A DNA stretch of 64,000 bases from Heyndrickxia oleronia (lineage in GTDB: Bacteria; Bacillota; Bacilli; Bacillales; Bacillaceae_C). The DNA lies in the NCBI RefSeq assembly GCF_017809215.1, contig NZ_CP065424.1:832001-896000 (forward strand), read 5' to 3'. Positions 17,580 through 26,051 of the stretch are shown piece after piece. A model generated the notes under the pieces. That model had not been told where the DNA came from. It was given only the letters and a program-made list of their open reading frames with translations, and made no database searches. Position 1 is the first letter of the stretch; every line of letters starts with the position of its first letter. The position numbers and the translations under genes were made by a program.

Positions 17580-19118
17580 ATGTCTAACCCAAATGTCGGT
17601 ATGAACAATGATCCAGTGAAACAAAAGGGAATGTTTCGGTTTTTAGGTGCGATTGAAAAGGTTGGAAATAAATTACCTGACCCATTTATGCTTTTTGTGT
17701 ATTTAGCTATTTTTATTATACTTTTATCATGGCTTATTTCTGCCTTCGGGGTAACGGTTATTCATCCAGGGACAAAGGAAGAGCTGCCTATTAAAAGTCT
17801 AGTTTCAGGTGAAGGAATACAATATATTCTTGAGTCTATGCTGACAAACTTTACGAGCTTTAAGCCACTAGGTCTTGTTTTAGCAATGATGCTTGGAATT
17901 GGATTAGCTGAAAAGGTAGGTCTTCTCGAGGCAGGAATACGAAAAACGATTTTAAATGCGCCAAAATCGATTGTTACTTATGCGGTAGTTTTTACAGGCA
18001 TTATGGGGAATTTGGCTTCTGATGCAGCTTTTGTTGTTATTCCTCCTTTAGCAGCGATGGTTTTTTATGCGGTTGGACGTCATCCTTTAGCTGGTCTTGC
18101 TGCCGGATTTGCTGGGACGGGTGCAGGGTTTACGGCAAATTTAATTATTGCCGGAACCGATGCCTTACTTGCTGGAATTTCAACCGAAGCGGCAAAAACG
18201 ATCGATAAAAATATCATTGTTACACCTGTTGATAATTGGTATTTTATGATGCTTTCTGTCTTTGTTTTAACCATTGTTGGAGCCCTTATTACAGAGAAGG
18301 TAATCGAACCTCGACTTGGTAAATATGAAGGGAAGATGGGAAAAGAGCTTGCAGAGCCTAATCCCCTTGAAGGAAAAGGATTTAAAAATGCATTGCTTGC
18401 TGGTCTTGCTTACCTTGTGGTTGTTGCCGTTATTTTATTTTGGCCGAACTCTCCACTTCGCAATGAAGAAGGTGGCATTATCCCTTCCCCTTTTTTAAAT
18501 GGAATTGTACCCATTCTTCTATTCTTCTTCTTAACGATGGGAATTACTTATGGTGTTACAGTTAAAAAGATTACTAGTACAAGGGATATACCTAAATACA
18601 TGGGCGAGGCTATTAAGGATATGGCTGGTTATATTGTGTTAATATTTGCTGCGGCACAGTTTATTGCCTATTTTGATTGGACGAATCTTGGCATTTGGGT
18701 AGCTGTTAATGGAGCAGAATTATTAACATCATTAAATTTCGATGGACTTCCAGTTGTCATTGGGTATGTTCTCTTTACTGCATTATTAAATTTACTCATT
18801 TTTAGTGGATCGGCGAAATGGGCATTAGAGGCACCTATTTTTATTCCAATGTTTATGATTTTAGGCTATCATCCTAGTTTCATTCAGGTAGCTTATCGAA
18901 TTGCTGATTCATCGACAAATATTATTACCCCGATGAACCCGTATCTTGTTGTTATCCTTGCGTTTATGCGAGAATATGACAAAAAAGCTGGGATAGGTAC
19001 ATTGATTTCCCTCATGCTGCCGTATAGCCTTGCATTTTTAGTTATCTGGATTATCCAATTAATCATTTTTGCTCTTATCGGTATACCATTTGGACCAGGC
19101 ATTCATATGAATCTATAA
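17580..19118 (+). CDS. abgT: AbgT-family transporter (p-aminobenzoyl-glutamate type)
   Basis: A 512-residue membrane protein with about a dozen hydrophobic segments and the AbgT family pattern: IEKVGNKLPDPFMLFVYLA at the start, MGNLASDAAFVVIPPLAA, and GFAGTGAGFTANLII in the re-entrant core. AbgT proteins move p-aminobenzoyl-glutamate and in some species export sulfonamides. It follows three amidohydrolase genes, so import of acylated amino acids is the simpler reading. AAAAGGAGTGAG gives a good ribosome site. A terminator follows. Confidence 0.9.
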   Translation: MSNPNVGMNNDPVKQKGMFRFLGAIEKVGNKLPDPFMLFVYLAIFIILLSWLISAFGVTVIHPGTKEELPIKSLVSGEGIQYILESMLTNFTSFKPLGLVLAMMLGIGLAEKVGLLEAGIRKTILNAPKSIVTYAVVFTGIMGNLASDAAFVVIPPLAAMVFYAVGRHPLAGLAAGFAGTGAGFTANLIIAGTDALLAGISTEAAKTIDKNIIVTPVDNWYFMMLSVFVLTIVGALITEKVIEPRLGKYEGKMGKELAEPNPLEGKGFKNALLAGLAYLVVVAVILFWPNSPLRNEEGGIIPSPFLNGIVPILLFFFLTMGITYGVTVKKITSTRDIPKYMGEAIKDMAGYIVLIFAAAQFIAYFDWTNLGIWVAVNGAELLTSLNFDGLPVVIGYVLFTALLNLLIFSGSAKWALEAPIFIPMFMILGYHPSFIQVAYRIADSSTNIITPMNPYLVVILAFMREYDKKAGIGTLISLMLPYSLAFLVIWIIQLIIFALIGIPFGPGIHMNL

Positions 19119-19120
19119 AC

Positions 19121-19156
19121 TTTTGGGGGTGTCCCTTTTAAAGAACACCCCCATAG
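19121..19156. terminator. Terminator between abgT and modB
   Basis: gggggtgt and acaccccc form a GC-rich stem between convergent genes. TTTT before and weak A/T tracts around it would serve both strands. Confidence 0.75.
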
Positions 19157-19163
19157 CATGTCC

Positions 19164-19820
19164 TTAGTGCTTTAATAACTGAACGCTAATCAGCATTAAT
19201 AGTGAAATACAAATGATACTCAATACCCAAAGCCATGCTAGACCTTGATGGCCTGAATCCAGCGCAAGATAAATGGCTGTTGGAGTAGTTTGCGTTTTTC
19301 CAGGGATATTTCCGGCAAACATTAAGGTTGCTCCGAATTCCCCTAATGCTCGAGCAAAGCTAAGAATTGCCCCTGAAAGAAGCGCTTTATATGCAAGAGG
19401 AATGGAGACAGAAAGAAATAGTCGCCATTCTGATGCTCCATCTACTCGGGCTGCATTCTCTACATCTGGATCGATTGCTTCGAATCCTGTTTTTGCTGTC
19501 TGGTACATGAGTGGAAAGGCAACAACAGTTGAAGCAATGACTGCTGCCCACCAAGTAAACATAAGCGGTTGATGAAAGATCCATTCGATCAATTGCCCTG
19601 CAGGACTTTGCCTTCCGAAAACGACAATAAGTAAAAATCCAATAACAGTAGGTGGCAGTACTAATGGTAAAAGGAAGATAACTTCGACTAATACTTTCCC
19701 CTTAAATTTCGCATTTGCCATCAGCTTTCCAAACAAGATTCCCAGGATGAAAACCGTTACTCCTGCAATAAAAGCTATTTCTATGGAAAGCTTTATTGGT
19801 GACCAAAAGTCAGTAACCAT
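19164..19820 (-). CDS. modB: Molybdate ABC transporter permease ModB
   Basis: A 218-residue permease with about five membrane segments. The ATPase-docking EAA loop is seen in DPDVENAARVDGASEWRLFL, and the LPLVLPPTVIGFLLI segment is typical of ModB/CysT proteins. It lies five bases after modA on the same strand. There is no modC ATPase gene in this locus. It ends at a shared terminator with abgT. Confidence 0.9.
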   Translation of the reverse strand: MVTDFWSPIKLSIEIAFIAGVTVFILGILFGKLMANAKFKGKVLVEVIFLLPLVLPPTVIGFLLIVVFGRQSPAGQLIEWIFHQPLMFTWWAAVIASTVVAFPLMYQTAKTGFEAIDPDVENAARVDGASEWRLFLSVSIPLAYKALLSGAILSFARALGEFGATLMFAGNIPGKTQTTPTAIYLALDSGHQGLAWLWVLSIICISLLMLISVQLLKH

Positions 19821-19825
19821 ATCAA

Positions 19826-20614
19826 TTAATTCAGCCCTTTAAATCCGTATTTTTTAAAGACTTTCATTGAAGTATCTGATTGTAAGTATTTGTAAAATTG
19901 TTTTATTTCTTTCGGGTGAGAGCTTTCTTTGACCATGCCTATAGGATAGATAATCGGTGTGTGCGTTTTTTCATCTGCTGTTGCAACAATCTTTATTTTT
20001 TTTGATGTAAGTGCATCGGTTTTGTATACCATCCCTGCATCGACATTTCCTGTTTCCACATAGTTTAACACTTGACGAACATCCTTCGCATAAACGACTT
20101 TCTTTTTTAATCCTTCCCATAGCTGTAAATATTCAAAGGATTCCTTTGCATACATTCCTGCTGGTACAGCTTCAGGAGTTCCAATTGATATTTTATCAGC
20201 TTTTGATAGGTCATTTAATGTATGTATTGTTAGTTTTTCTTTTGTCGGTACTACAAGGACTAGCGAATTACCGACAAGATTCATCGAATCCGCTTTCTCA
20301 ATTATTCCTTTTTGTACTAATTGATCAAATTTATCCTCAGCAGCTGAAAAAAAGATATCAACGGGAGCACCTTGGCTAATTTGTTGGGCAAGCGTTCCAG
20401 AAGCACCAAAATTATAGTTGATCTTAATGTTTGAATGCTGTTTTTCATAAAGACCTTTGATTTCATTTAATGAATCTTGCAAGCTTGCAGCGGCAGAAAC
20501 GGTAATCTCCACCTTTTTACTAGCCTTTACATTCTGTTCATTTGTGGAACAACCGGCCAACAAAATGAATAGAAACATAATTATAGTCAGTCCGTTATAC
20601 ATACGTTTCATCAT
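19826..20614 (-). CDS. modA: Molybdate-binding lipoprotein ModA
   Basis: A 262-residue periplasmic-type binding protein anchored as a lipoprotein (lipobox LLAGCS). Family signatures: VSAAASLQDSLNEI at the mature N-terminus, FGASGTLAQQI, GAPVDIFFSAAE and TGNVDAGMVYKTDA. ModA binds molybdate or tungstate. The ribosome site GGGGGA precedes the start. A 36-bp palindrome lies 22 bp upstream of the start codon and includes a TATAAT in its centre, so the operator likely covers the -10 region. Confidence 0.92.
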   Translation of the reverse strand: MMKRMYNGLTIIMFLFILLAGCSTNEQNVKASKKVEITVSAAASLQDSLNEIKGLYEKQHSNIKINYNFGASGTLAQQISQGAPVDIFFSAAEDKFDQLVQKGIIEKADSMNLVGNSLVLVVPTKEKLTIHTLNDLSKADKISIGTPEAVPAGMYAKESFEYLQLWEGLKKKVVYAKDVRQVLNYVETGNVDAGMVYKTDALTSKKIKIVATADEKTHTPIIYPIGMVKESSHPKEIKQFYKYLQSDTSMKVFKKYGFKGLN

Positions 20615-20636
20615 TGATCCCCCATTTCTATTTATG

Positions 20637-20672
20637 TTTCGTTATAACTAATTATAATTAGTTATAACGAAA
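20637..20672. promoter_or_regulatory. 36-bp perfect palindrome, candidate molybdate-regulator operator
   Basis: The left arm TTTCGTTATAACTAATTA is followed directly by its exact reverse complement. The outer CGTTATAAC/GTTATAACG half-sites recall ModE-type boxes. It lies between divergent modA and the YvgK-like regulator gene. Confidence 0.8.
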
Positions 20673-20779
20673 ATAGAAGTGATAAAATTCACAATTGCAC
20701 AATTTTAATTTAGCTAAAAGAAATATTATCTGTCCTTTTAATTACAGATTGTCATACAATAGTAGAAGGAGGGATGGAC

Positions 20780-21718
20780 ATGTCCAATGAGCGATCCTAT
20801 ACCATTGAAGAAGTATCACAGCTTTTGAAGGTATCAAAACTTACTGTATACGATTTAGTAAAGAAAGAGGAATTACCGGTTTTTCGTGTGGGTAGACAAA
20901 TGAGGGTAGATGCGAAAGACTTAGATGATTATATAAAAAAACATAAAACCAACCAACTTACCCGACCATCCCCCACTACCGGATTGCAACAAAATGAAAC
21001 GGAAGCAAGCCATTCACAAAGCATAGTTATTAGTGGACAGGATATGGTTTTAGATATACTAGCAACACAAATTGAGAATCACTCCTCTTATAAGACATTA
21101 CGTTCCTTTACTGGTAGTTTAAATAGTCTTTTTTCCTTGTACAATGGTCAATGCGATATTGTCAGTTTACATATGTTTGATGGCGATTCTGGACAGTATA
21201 ATCTACCCTATGTAAAAAAAGTATTAGTAAGTGATTCTTATCTATTAATGAATCTTGTTTTACGAAAAGCAGGGATGTATGTACAAAAAGGAAACCCATT
21301 ACATATTACCTCATGGAAGGATTTAAAACGGAAATCTATCAAAATGATCAATCGTGAAAAAGGATCTGGAGCCCGTATTTTATTAGATGAACAGCTCAGA
21401 ATTCATCATATTTCTCCCAAAGATATCGAGGGCTATGAAAGAGTGGAAATGAACCATTTAAGTGTCGCTTCCTCTGTAGCTAGTGGACAAGCAGATGTAG
21501 GCGTAGGCATTGAAAAAGTGGCAAAAATAGTAGGAGTAGATTTTATTCCATTAATTACTGAGAGATATGACCTTGTCATGCTTAAAAATCCTCAAAATGA
21601 CTCATTAATTAAAGTAGTTACGAGCATTTTAACATCAGCCTCCTTTAAACAGAAAATTCATTCTTTAGGAGATTATGATGTTTCAGAAATGGGATCTATT
21701 ATCTATGAAACCTATTGA
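20780..21718 (+). CDS. YvgK-like regulator: excisionase-type HTH plus molybdate-binding-like domain
   Basis: About 312 residues. An N-terminal MerR/excisionase-type helix-turn-helix (YTIEEVSQLLKVSKLTVYDL...FRVGRQMRV, about residues 5-50) is joined to a periplasmic-binding-protein-like domain (SGQDMVLDILA onward). This is the layout of B. subtilis YvgK, which neighbours the mod genes there too. The strong AGAAGGAGGG ribosome site touches an upstream ATG at 20774, so ATG 20780 (six-base spacing) is chosen. It is divergent from modA across the 36-bp palindrome and is the likely molybdate-responsive repressor. Confidence 0.8.
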   Translation: MSNERSYTIEEVSQLLKVSKLTVYDLVKKEELPVFRVGRQMRVDAKDLDDYIKKHKTNQLTRPSPTTGLQQNETEASHSQSIVISGQDMVLDILATQIENHSSYKTLRSFTGSLNSLFSLYNGQCDIVSLHMFDGDSGQYNLPYVKKVLVSDSYLLMNLVLRKAGMYVQKGNPLHITSWKDLKRKSIKMINREKGSGARILLDEQLRIHHISPKDIEGYERVEMNHLSVASSVASGQADVGVGIEKVAKIVGVDFIPLITERYDLVMLKNPQNDSLIKVVTSILTSASFKQKIHSLGDYDVSEMGSIIYETY

Positions 21719-21738
21719 ATATATGTGGTGGATAAAAA

Positions 21739-22938
21739 ATGAAGGATAGAAAAGAAGAAACATTACTATATTTAAAAAGACAAATGAAAATAAATAAACA
21801 TATTATTGGTGTTGCTACGGGATCTGGACTTACAGCAAAATATGCAGAAAAGGGAGGGGCTGATTTTATATTAGCTCTAAGCTCGGGACGATTTCGGCAA
21901 ATGGGTGTTAGCTCATTAGCTGCCTTTTTACCGTTTACAAATAGCAATGATCTTGTTATGAATTATGCTTTGAAGGAAATTATCCCTTCTGCAAAGGTTC
22001 CGGTCCTATTTGGATTATCTGCAACCGACCCAACAATCAATTTGCAGCTTTATATTAAATTGATCAAGGAGAAGGGCTTTTCTGGTATTAATAATTATCC
22101 AACTATCGGGCTCATAGATGGGAGATTTAGAGAAGCATTAGAAGAACAAGGAATTAGTTATGAACAGGAAGTAACGGCCATCCGTATTGCGAGTAGCCTA
22201 GGGCTTTTTACTGTTGCTTTTGTGTTTAATGAACGCCAAGCAATACAAATGATAGAAGCCGGTGCAGATATTATTTGTGTTCATTTAGGTTTAACTGTTG
22301 GCGGAGTATTAGGAGCAAAACAAATACAATCTCTCCAGTCATCTAAAAGGAAAGCGGCAAATATTTTCGAAGTTTGTAATGAAATCAATCCACATGTAAT
22401 AAAAATGATTTATGGTGGACCTGTAAATAAACCGATCGATGTGCAATTCATGTATGATGGGATAGATGCGAACGGTTATATAGGGGGATCTGTTTTTGAA
22501 CGAATTCCTGCAGAACAAATGATTCCTTATGTTACGCAATCATTTAAACAGGCAAATGATGTTAAATACGAGGAATTAATTCAAAAATTCATTGATGGAA
22601 TAAGTACTCAAGATGATTATATTGATTTTATGAAAAAATATATTGGGTTACATTATTCTGAACCAATCACATTAAATGAACTTGCTGGAATCATGAATCT
22701 ATCAAGATCCTATTTAAGTACTCTATTTAAAAAGGAAATGGGTATCTCCTTTACCACTTATTTAATTGATTATCGTATCAATCGTGCGATAGAAATCTTA
22801 CAGGAGAAAAGTTTGACATTAAATATGGTGGCAGAACTAGTGGGCTATTCGAATTATGCTCAATTTAGTAAAATTTTCAAAAGTCGTAAAGGCGTTTCGC
22901 CATCTGAATATATAAAAACAAACAAAAAGACAAAATAA
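21739..22938 (+). CDS. AraC-family regulator fused to a PEP-hydrolase-like TIM barrel
   Basis: A 399-residue fusion. Residues ~1-275 are a PF09370-type barrel closely related to the stand-alone protein at 24264 (shared blocks: GLTAKYAEKGGAD, YPTIGLIDGRFREALEE, VHLGLTVGGVLGAK). Residues ~290-395 are an AraC DNA-binding domain with two HTH motifs (LNELAGIMNLSRSYLSTLFK; LNMVAELVGYSNYAQFSKIF). The CHGGPI segment of the enzyme homologue reads IYGGPV here, losing the His. A sensor that reuses the enzyme fold is the natural reading. It is followed by a terminator and probably controls the Tm-1 pair downstream. Confidence 0.82.
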   Translation: MKDRKEETLLYLKRQMKINKHIIGVATGSGLTAKYAEKGGADFILALSSGRFRQMGVSSLAAFLPFTNSNDLVMNYALKEIIPSAKVPVLFGLSATDPTINLQLYIKLIKEKGFSGINNYPTIGLIDGRFREALEEQGISYEQEVTAIRIASSLGLFTVAFVFNERQAIQMIEAGADIICVHLGLTVGGVLGAKQIQSLQSSKRKAANIFEVCNEINPHVIKMIYGGPVNKPIDVQFMYDGIDANGYIGGSVFERIPAEQMIPYVTQSFKQANDVKYEELIQKFIDGISTQDDYIDFMKKYIGLHYSEPITLNELAGIMNLSRSYLSTLFKKEMGISFTTYLIDYRINRAIEILQEKSLTLNMVAELVGYSNYAQFSKIFKSRKGVSPSEYIKTNKKTK

Positions 22939-22965
22939 ACAAACATAAGAACATTAACTCGAACG

Positions 22966-23016
22966 AAAGAGAGCGGTATCATTTTATCAAAGGGATGATA
23001 TCGCTTTCTCTTTTTT
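22966..23016 (+). terminator. Terminator or attenuator before the Tm-1 gene
   Basis: The arms agagagcggtatcat and atgatatcgctttctct pair well and are followed by TTTTTT. It lies 28 bases after the AraC-fusion stop and 21 before the next start, so it may act as an attenuator. Confidence 0.75.
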
Positions 23017-23036
23017 AAAGCAAAGGAGTGTTGAGA

Positions 23037-24248
23037 TTGGTTAAAACAATTGCGTTAGCAGGAACTTTTGATTCAAAAGGGAAAGAATTTTTGTATGTAA
23101 AGGAACTAATCGAGTCTCTTGGTTTTCAAACGTACACGATCCATACGGGTGTTTTTGAACCATTCTTTCAACCAGATGTACCTAATTCAGAAATCGTTGC
23201 TGCAGCAGGTGCAGATATATTGCGAATTGTGACACAAAAAGACCGTGCCAATGCAACAGCTACTCTTTCAAGAGGGATGGAAATCCTATTACCAAAATTG
23301 TATCAAATGGGAAAATTCGATGGAATTCTATCATTTGGCGGAACCGGGGGAACGTCGATTGTCACACCTGGTATGAGAGCTCTACCAATCGGGGTACCTA
23401 AGGTAATGGTTTCAACGGTTGCTTCAGGAAATACGGAACCATATGTAGGCACTAGCGATATTATGATGATTCCATCAATTGTTGATGTAGCAGGTTTAAA
23501 CAGTATTTCTACGCAAATATTTACTAATGCCGTATTTGCTATTGCAGGTATGCTAAACTATGAAAATAACACTCATTTAGAGAAAAAACCACTGATCGCT
23601 GCAACCATGTTTGGTCTCACCACACCATGTATTAATCAAGCAAAAGCTTATTTAGAGGAAAAAGGCTATGAGGTATTAATTTTCCATGCAACAGGTGTTG
23701 GTGGACGGACAATGGAAAGCTTAATTGAAAACGGCTTTATCGATGGTGTATTAGACATAACAACGACTGAGTGGGCAGATGAAATTGTTGGTGGAGTTTT
23801 AGCGGCAGGTCCTCACCGTTTAGAAGCAGCTGGAAGAAATGGTATTCCACAAGTTGTTTCAGTGGGAGCATTAGATATGGTGAATTTTGGCCCATTTGAT
23901 TCTGTACCCAATCAATTTGCAGGCAGGAAATTTTATAAGCATAATCCAACGGTTACTTTAATGAGAACAACAGTAGAGGAAAATCAACAATTTGGGCAAA
24001 TAATCGCTGACAAACTAAATAGGACAAATGGAAAGACGACATTACTGTTACCTTTAAAGGGGCTTTCTGGTTTAGATATAGAAGGACAAGATTTCTATGG
24101 TCCAAAAGAGGATGAAATGTTATTCAAGACATTGAGACAAGCAATTAATCAAGATAAAGTCGAACTAATTGAAATAGATACAGATATCAATCATCAAGAA
24201 TTTGCCTTAGCAGCTGCTAAAAAGCTAGTTGAATTAATTGAAGGATAA
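23037..24248 (+). CDS. Tm-1-like ATP-binding protein (UPF0261)
   Basis: About 403 residues of the UPF0261 / Tm-1 N-terminal family. It starts with TIALAGTFDSKGKEF and carries the glycine-rich FGGTGGTSIVTPGMRALPIG, MVSTVASGNTEPYVGTSD and FHATGVGGRTMESLI segments characteristic of the family. In plant Tm-1 this domain is fused to a PF09370 barrel. Here the two are separate adjacent genes. TTG 23037 is chosen because AAGGAG ends nine bases upstream; the in-frame GTG 23028 overlaps that ribosome site. The bacterial reaction is not established; an ATP-dependent step in acid-sugar use is inferred from neighbours. Confidence 0.85.
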   Translation: MVKTIALAGTFDSKGKEFLYVKELIESLGFQTYTIHTGVFEPFFQPDVPNSEIVAAAGADILRIVTQKDRANATATLSRGMEILLPKLYQMGKFDGILSFGGTGGTSIVTPGMRALPIGVPKVMVSTVASGNTEPYVGTSDIMMIPSIVDVAGLNSISTQIFTNAVFAIAGMLNYENNTHLEKKPLIAATMFGLTTPCINQAKAYLEEKGYEVLIFHATGVGGRTMESLIENGFIDGVLDITTTEWADEIVGGVLAAGPHRLEAAGRNGIPQVVSVGALDMVNFGPFDSVPNQFAGRKFYKHNPTVTLMRTTVEENQQFGQIIADKLNRTNGKTTLLLPLKGLSGLDIEGQDFYGPKEDEMLFKTLRQAINQDKVELIEIDTDINHQEFALAAAKKLVELIEG

Positions 24249-24263
24249 AAGGAGAGATAGTTT

Positions 24264-25088
24264 ATGATATCAAGACAAGAGATATTAAACCGTTTCAAAG
24301 AGGAAATTAAGAACGGGAATATCCTATTAGGTGTTGGTGCAGGTACGGGTATCACAGCTAAAAGTAGTGAAGCAGGCGGAGCGGATATGCTAATTGTTTA
24401 CAACTCTGGCCGCTATCGAATGGCAGGACGAGGTTCTTTAGCAGGATTACTTTCTTATGGAGATGCGAATCAAATTGTTGTAGAAATGGGCAATGAAGTG
24501 ATCCCTGTTGTGAAAAGCACACCTGTATTAGCAGGGGTAAATGGTACCGATCCTTTCCGTGTGATGGATGTATTTTTAAAACAATTAAAGGAACAAGGAT
24601 TCAGTGGGGTTCAAAACTTTCCAACCGTTGGGTTGATTGATGGAGTATTTCGTCAAAACTTAGAAGAAACCGGAATGGGGTACGATCTGGAAGTAGAGAT
24701 GATTCGCAAAGCGCATGAGCTAGATATGTTAACTACTCCTTATGTGTTTGATGAGGAACAGGCAATGAAAATGGCCGAAGCAGGTGCAGATATTTTAGTT
24801 GCTCATATGGGGTTAACTACAAAAGGATCTATAGGTGCAAAAACTGCTCTAACATTAGATGATTGTGTAGAGCGTATTCAAAAGATCATTGACGCTGGAA
24901 GATCAGTAAACCCAGATATTTTAGCTATTTGTCATGGAGGCCCAATTGCAGAACCAGACGATGCTGCTTATATCATCGAAAGAGTAGAAGGCATAGTAGG
25001 CTTCTTCGGTGCATCAAGTATTGAAAGATTTGCTGCAGAAAAAGGCATTAAGGAACAATCAGAAGCATTTAAGAAAATAGGTAAATAA
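24264..25088 (+). CDS. Phosphoenolpyruvate hydrolase-like TIM-barrel protein (PF09370)
   Basis: A 274-residue barrel protein, the partner domain of Tm-1. Conserved blocks: [70 protein letters not shown] and a phosphate-loop-like [10 protein letters not shown] near the end. It starts 16 bases after the UPF0261 gene with a GGAGAG ribosome site, so the two are co-translated. The family is named after a weak link to PEP mutase-like enzymes. Here it may supply the C-C cleavage step that a class II aldolase performs in related clusters (hypothesis). Confidence 0.84.
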   Translation: MISRQEILNRFKEEIKNGNILLGVGAGTGITAKSSEAGGADMLIVYNSGRYRMAGRGSLAGLLSYGDANQIVVEMGNEVIPVVKSTPVLAGVNGTDPFRVMDVFLKQLKEQGFSGVQNFPTVGLIDGVFRQNLEETGMGYDLEVEMIRKAHELDMLTTPYVFDEEQAMKMAEAGADILVAHMGLTTKGSIGAKTALTLDDCVERIQKIIDAGRSVNPDILAICHGGPIAEPDDAAYIIERVEGIVGFFGASSIERFAAEKGIKEQSEAFKKIGK

Positions 25089-25090
25089 GT

Positions 25091-25117
25091 GGGACACGGG
25101 GTCAGACCCCGTGTCCC
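25091..25117. repeat. 27-bp GGGACACGGGG hairpin, copy 1 (bidirectional terminator)
   Basis: GGGACACGGGGTC and its complement GACCCCGTGTCCC form a perfect hairpin with almost no loop. It fills the 30-bp gap between two convergent genes. Further copies are at 29970, 34879 and 34913. Confidence 0.85.
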
Positions 25118-25118
25118 A

Positions 25119-25742
25119 TTATTCATTTCCGATTAGGTGTAAACAAAAGTCTAAATCGGCTTGTAAATGCTTTTTCATTAGATTTTCTGCCTGTTGTCCG
25201 TTTCTATTTTTAATTGCCTCATAAATTTCTTCGTGTTCTTCTATTAAAAAAGGACGATTGTAAAAGACGACTGTTCGTCTAAATAGATAAATGATCGATT
25301 GCATGCGGTCGATGATATCTATCATTACAGGATTATGACTTGCTTGGACAATGATTTCGTGAAATTGTTCATTGGCGCTCATGATTTCATCCATTGTTCC
25401 AGTTTTTCCAATTTCAACACATCTTTGTAAGGCTTGCAGCTCTTTTTCTTTTAAATAAGAGGCTGCACATTGTGCAGAATAACCTTCCAAGATAATTCGA
25501 ACTTGAAACATATTTCGTAGGTCTGTTTCAGTTGGTTTCACGACCTTTTTCCCAACAATCAATCCTTCATGTTCAAGCTTGCGGATGGATTCCCTTATCG
25601 GTGTTCGACTTACCCCTAGCTCTGCTGCAATTCGTTCTTCTACTATTTTTGTTCCACCAGGAATGTCACCATTTAATATTTTATCTCTAAGAATTTCGTA
25701 GGATTGATGATAGGCTGGACGAGTTTTGCCTCTTTCAAGCAC
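25119..25742 (-). CDS. GntR-family regulator, FadR/FCD subfamily
   Basis: About 207 residues. The N-terminal winged helix (ERIAAELGVSRTPIRESIRKLEHEGLI) is followed by an all-helical FCD ligand domain with metal-site-type His residues (FHEIIVQASHNP, KHLQADLDF). GTG 25742 has a ribosome site AGAGGTGA five bases upstream, while the in-frame ATG at 25775 has none, so the GTG is chosen. It is divergent from the dehydrogenase gene at 26052 across three phased TTGTATACAA boxes and is the likely repressor of that unit. Confidence 0.85.
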   Translation of the reverse strand: MLERGKTRPAYHQSYEILRDKILNGDIPGGTKIVEERIAAELGVSRTPIRESIRKLEHEGLIVGKKVVKPTETDLRNMFQVRIILEGYSAQCAASYLKEKELQALQRCVEIGKTGTMDEIMSANEQFHEIIVQASHNPVMIDIIDRMQSIIYLFRRTVVFYNRPFLIEEHEEIYEAIKNRNGQQAENLMKKHLQADLDFCLHLIGNE

Positions 25743-26051
25743 GAAGTTCACCTCTACTTCTATTTCATATCTCATATTTGATGACCATTATTCAACAAAT
25801 TCTTTACAAACTAAACTAATCTTATCAAATTTCACCTAAAAAAAATATGAAAACGACGATTTTATGTAAAGATGGAAATTTTTTTTGTATACAAAAATAA
25901 TAAAATTGTATACAAAAATAAGTAAAGCGTATACAATGTTTATGTAAACGATTTTTGTAAGCGGTTGCCTATCATCCGTCTTATGAAGTAGCGATAGATA
26001 ATAGAAGAGAATCAAACGATTTCATCATGAATGAACAGAGGAGGAGTATAT
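25743..26051. promoter_or_regulatory. Divergent regulatory region with three phased TTGTATACAA operators
   Basis: The boxes are TTGTATACAA at 25885-25894, the same at 25906-25915, and GCGTATACAA at 25927-25936. Starts are exactly 21 bp apart, two helical turns. TTGTAT (25906-25911) and TATACA (25930-25935), 18 bp apart, form a plausible plus-strand promoter lying within boxes 2 and 3. A weak cre-like TGTAAGCGGTTGCC lies at 25956-25969. Confidence 0.72.

Noticed and set aside
25956..25969. cre-like site before the dehydrogenase-kinase operon
   Set aside because: Only 12 of 14 consensus positions match, so it is mentioned within the regulatory region but not claimed as a cre site.
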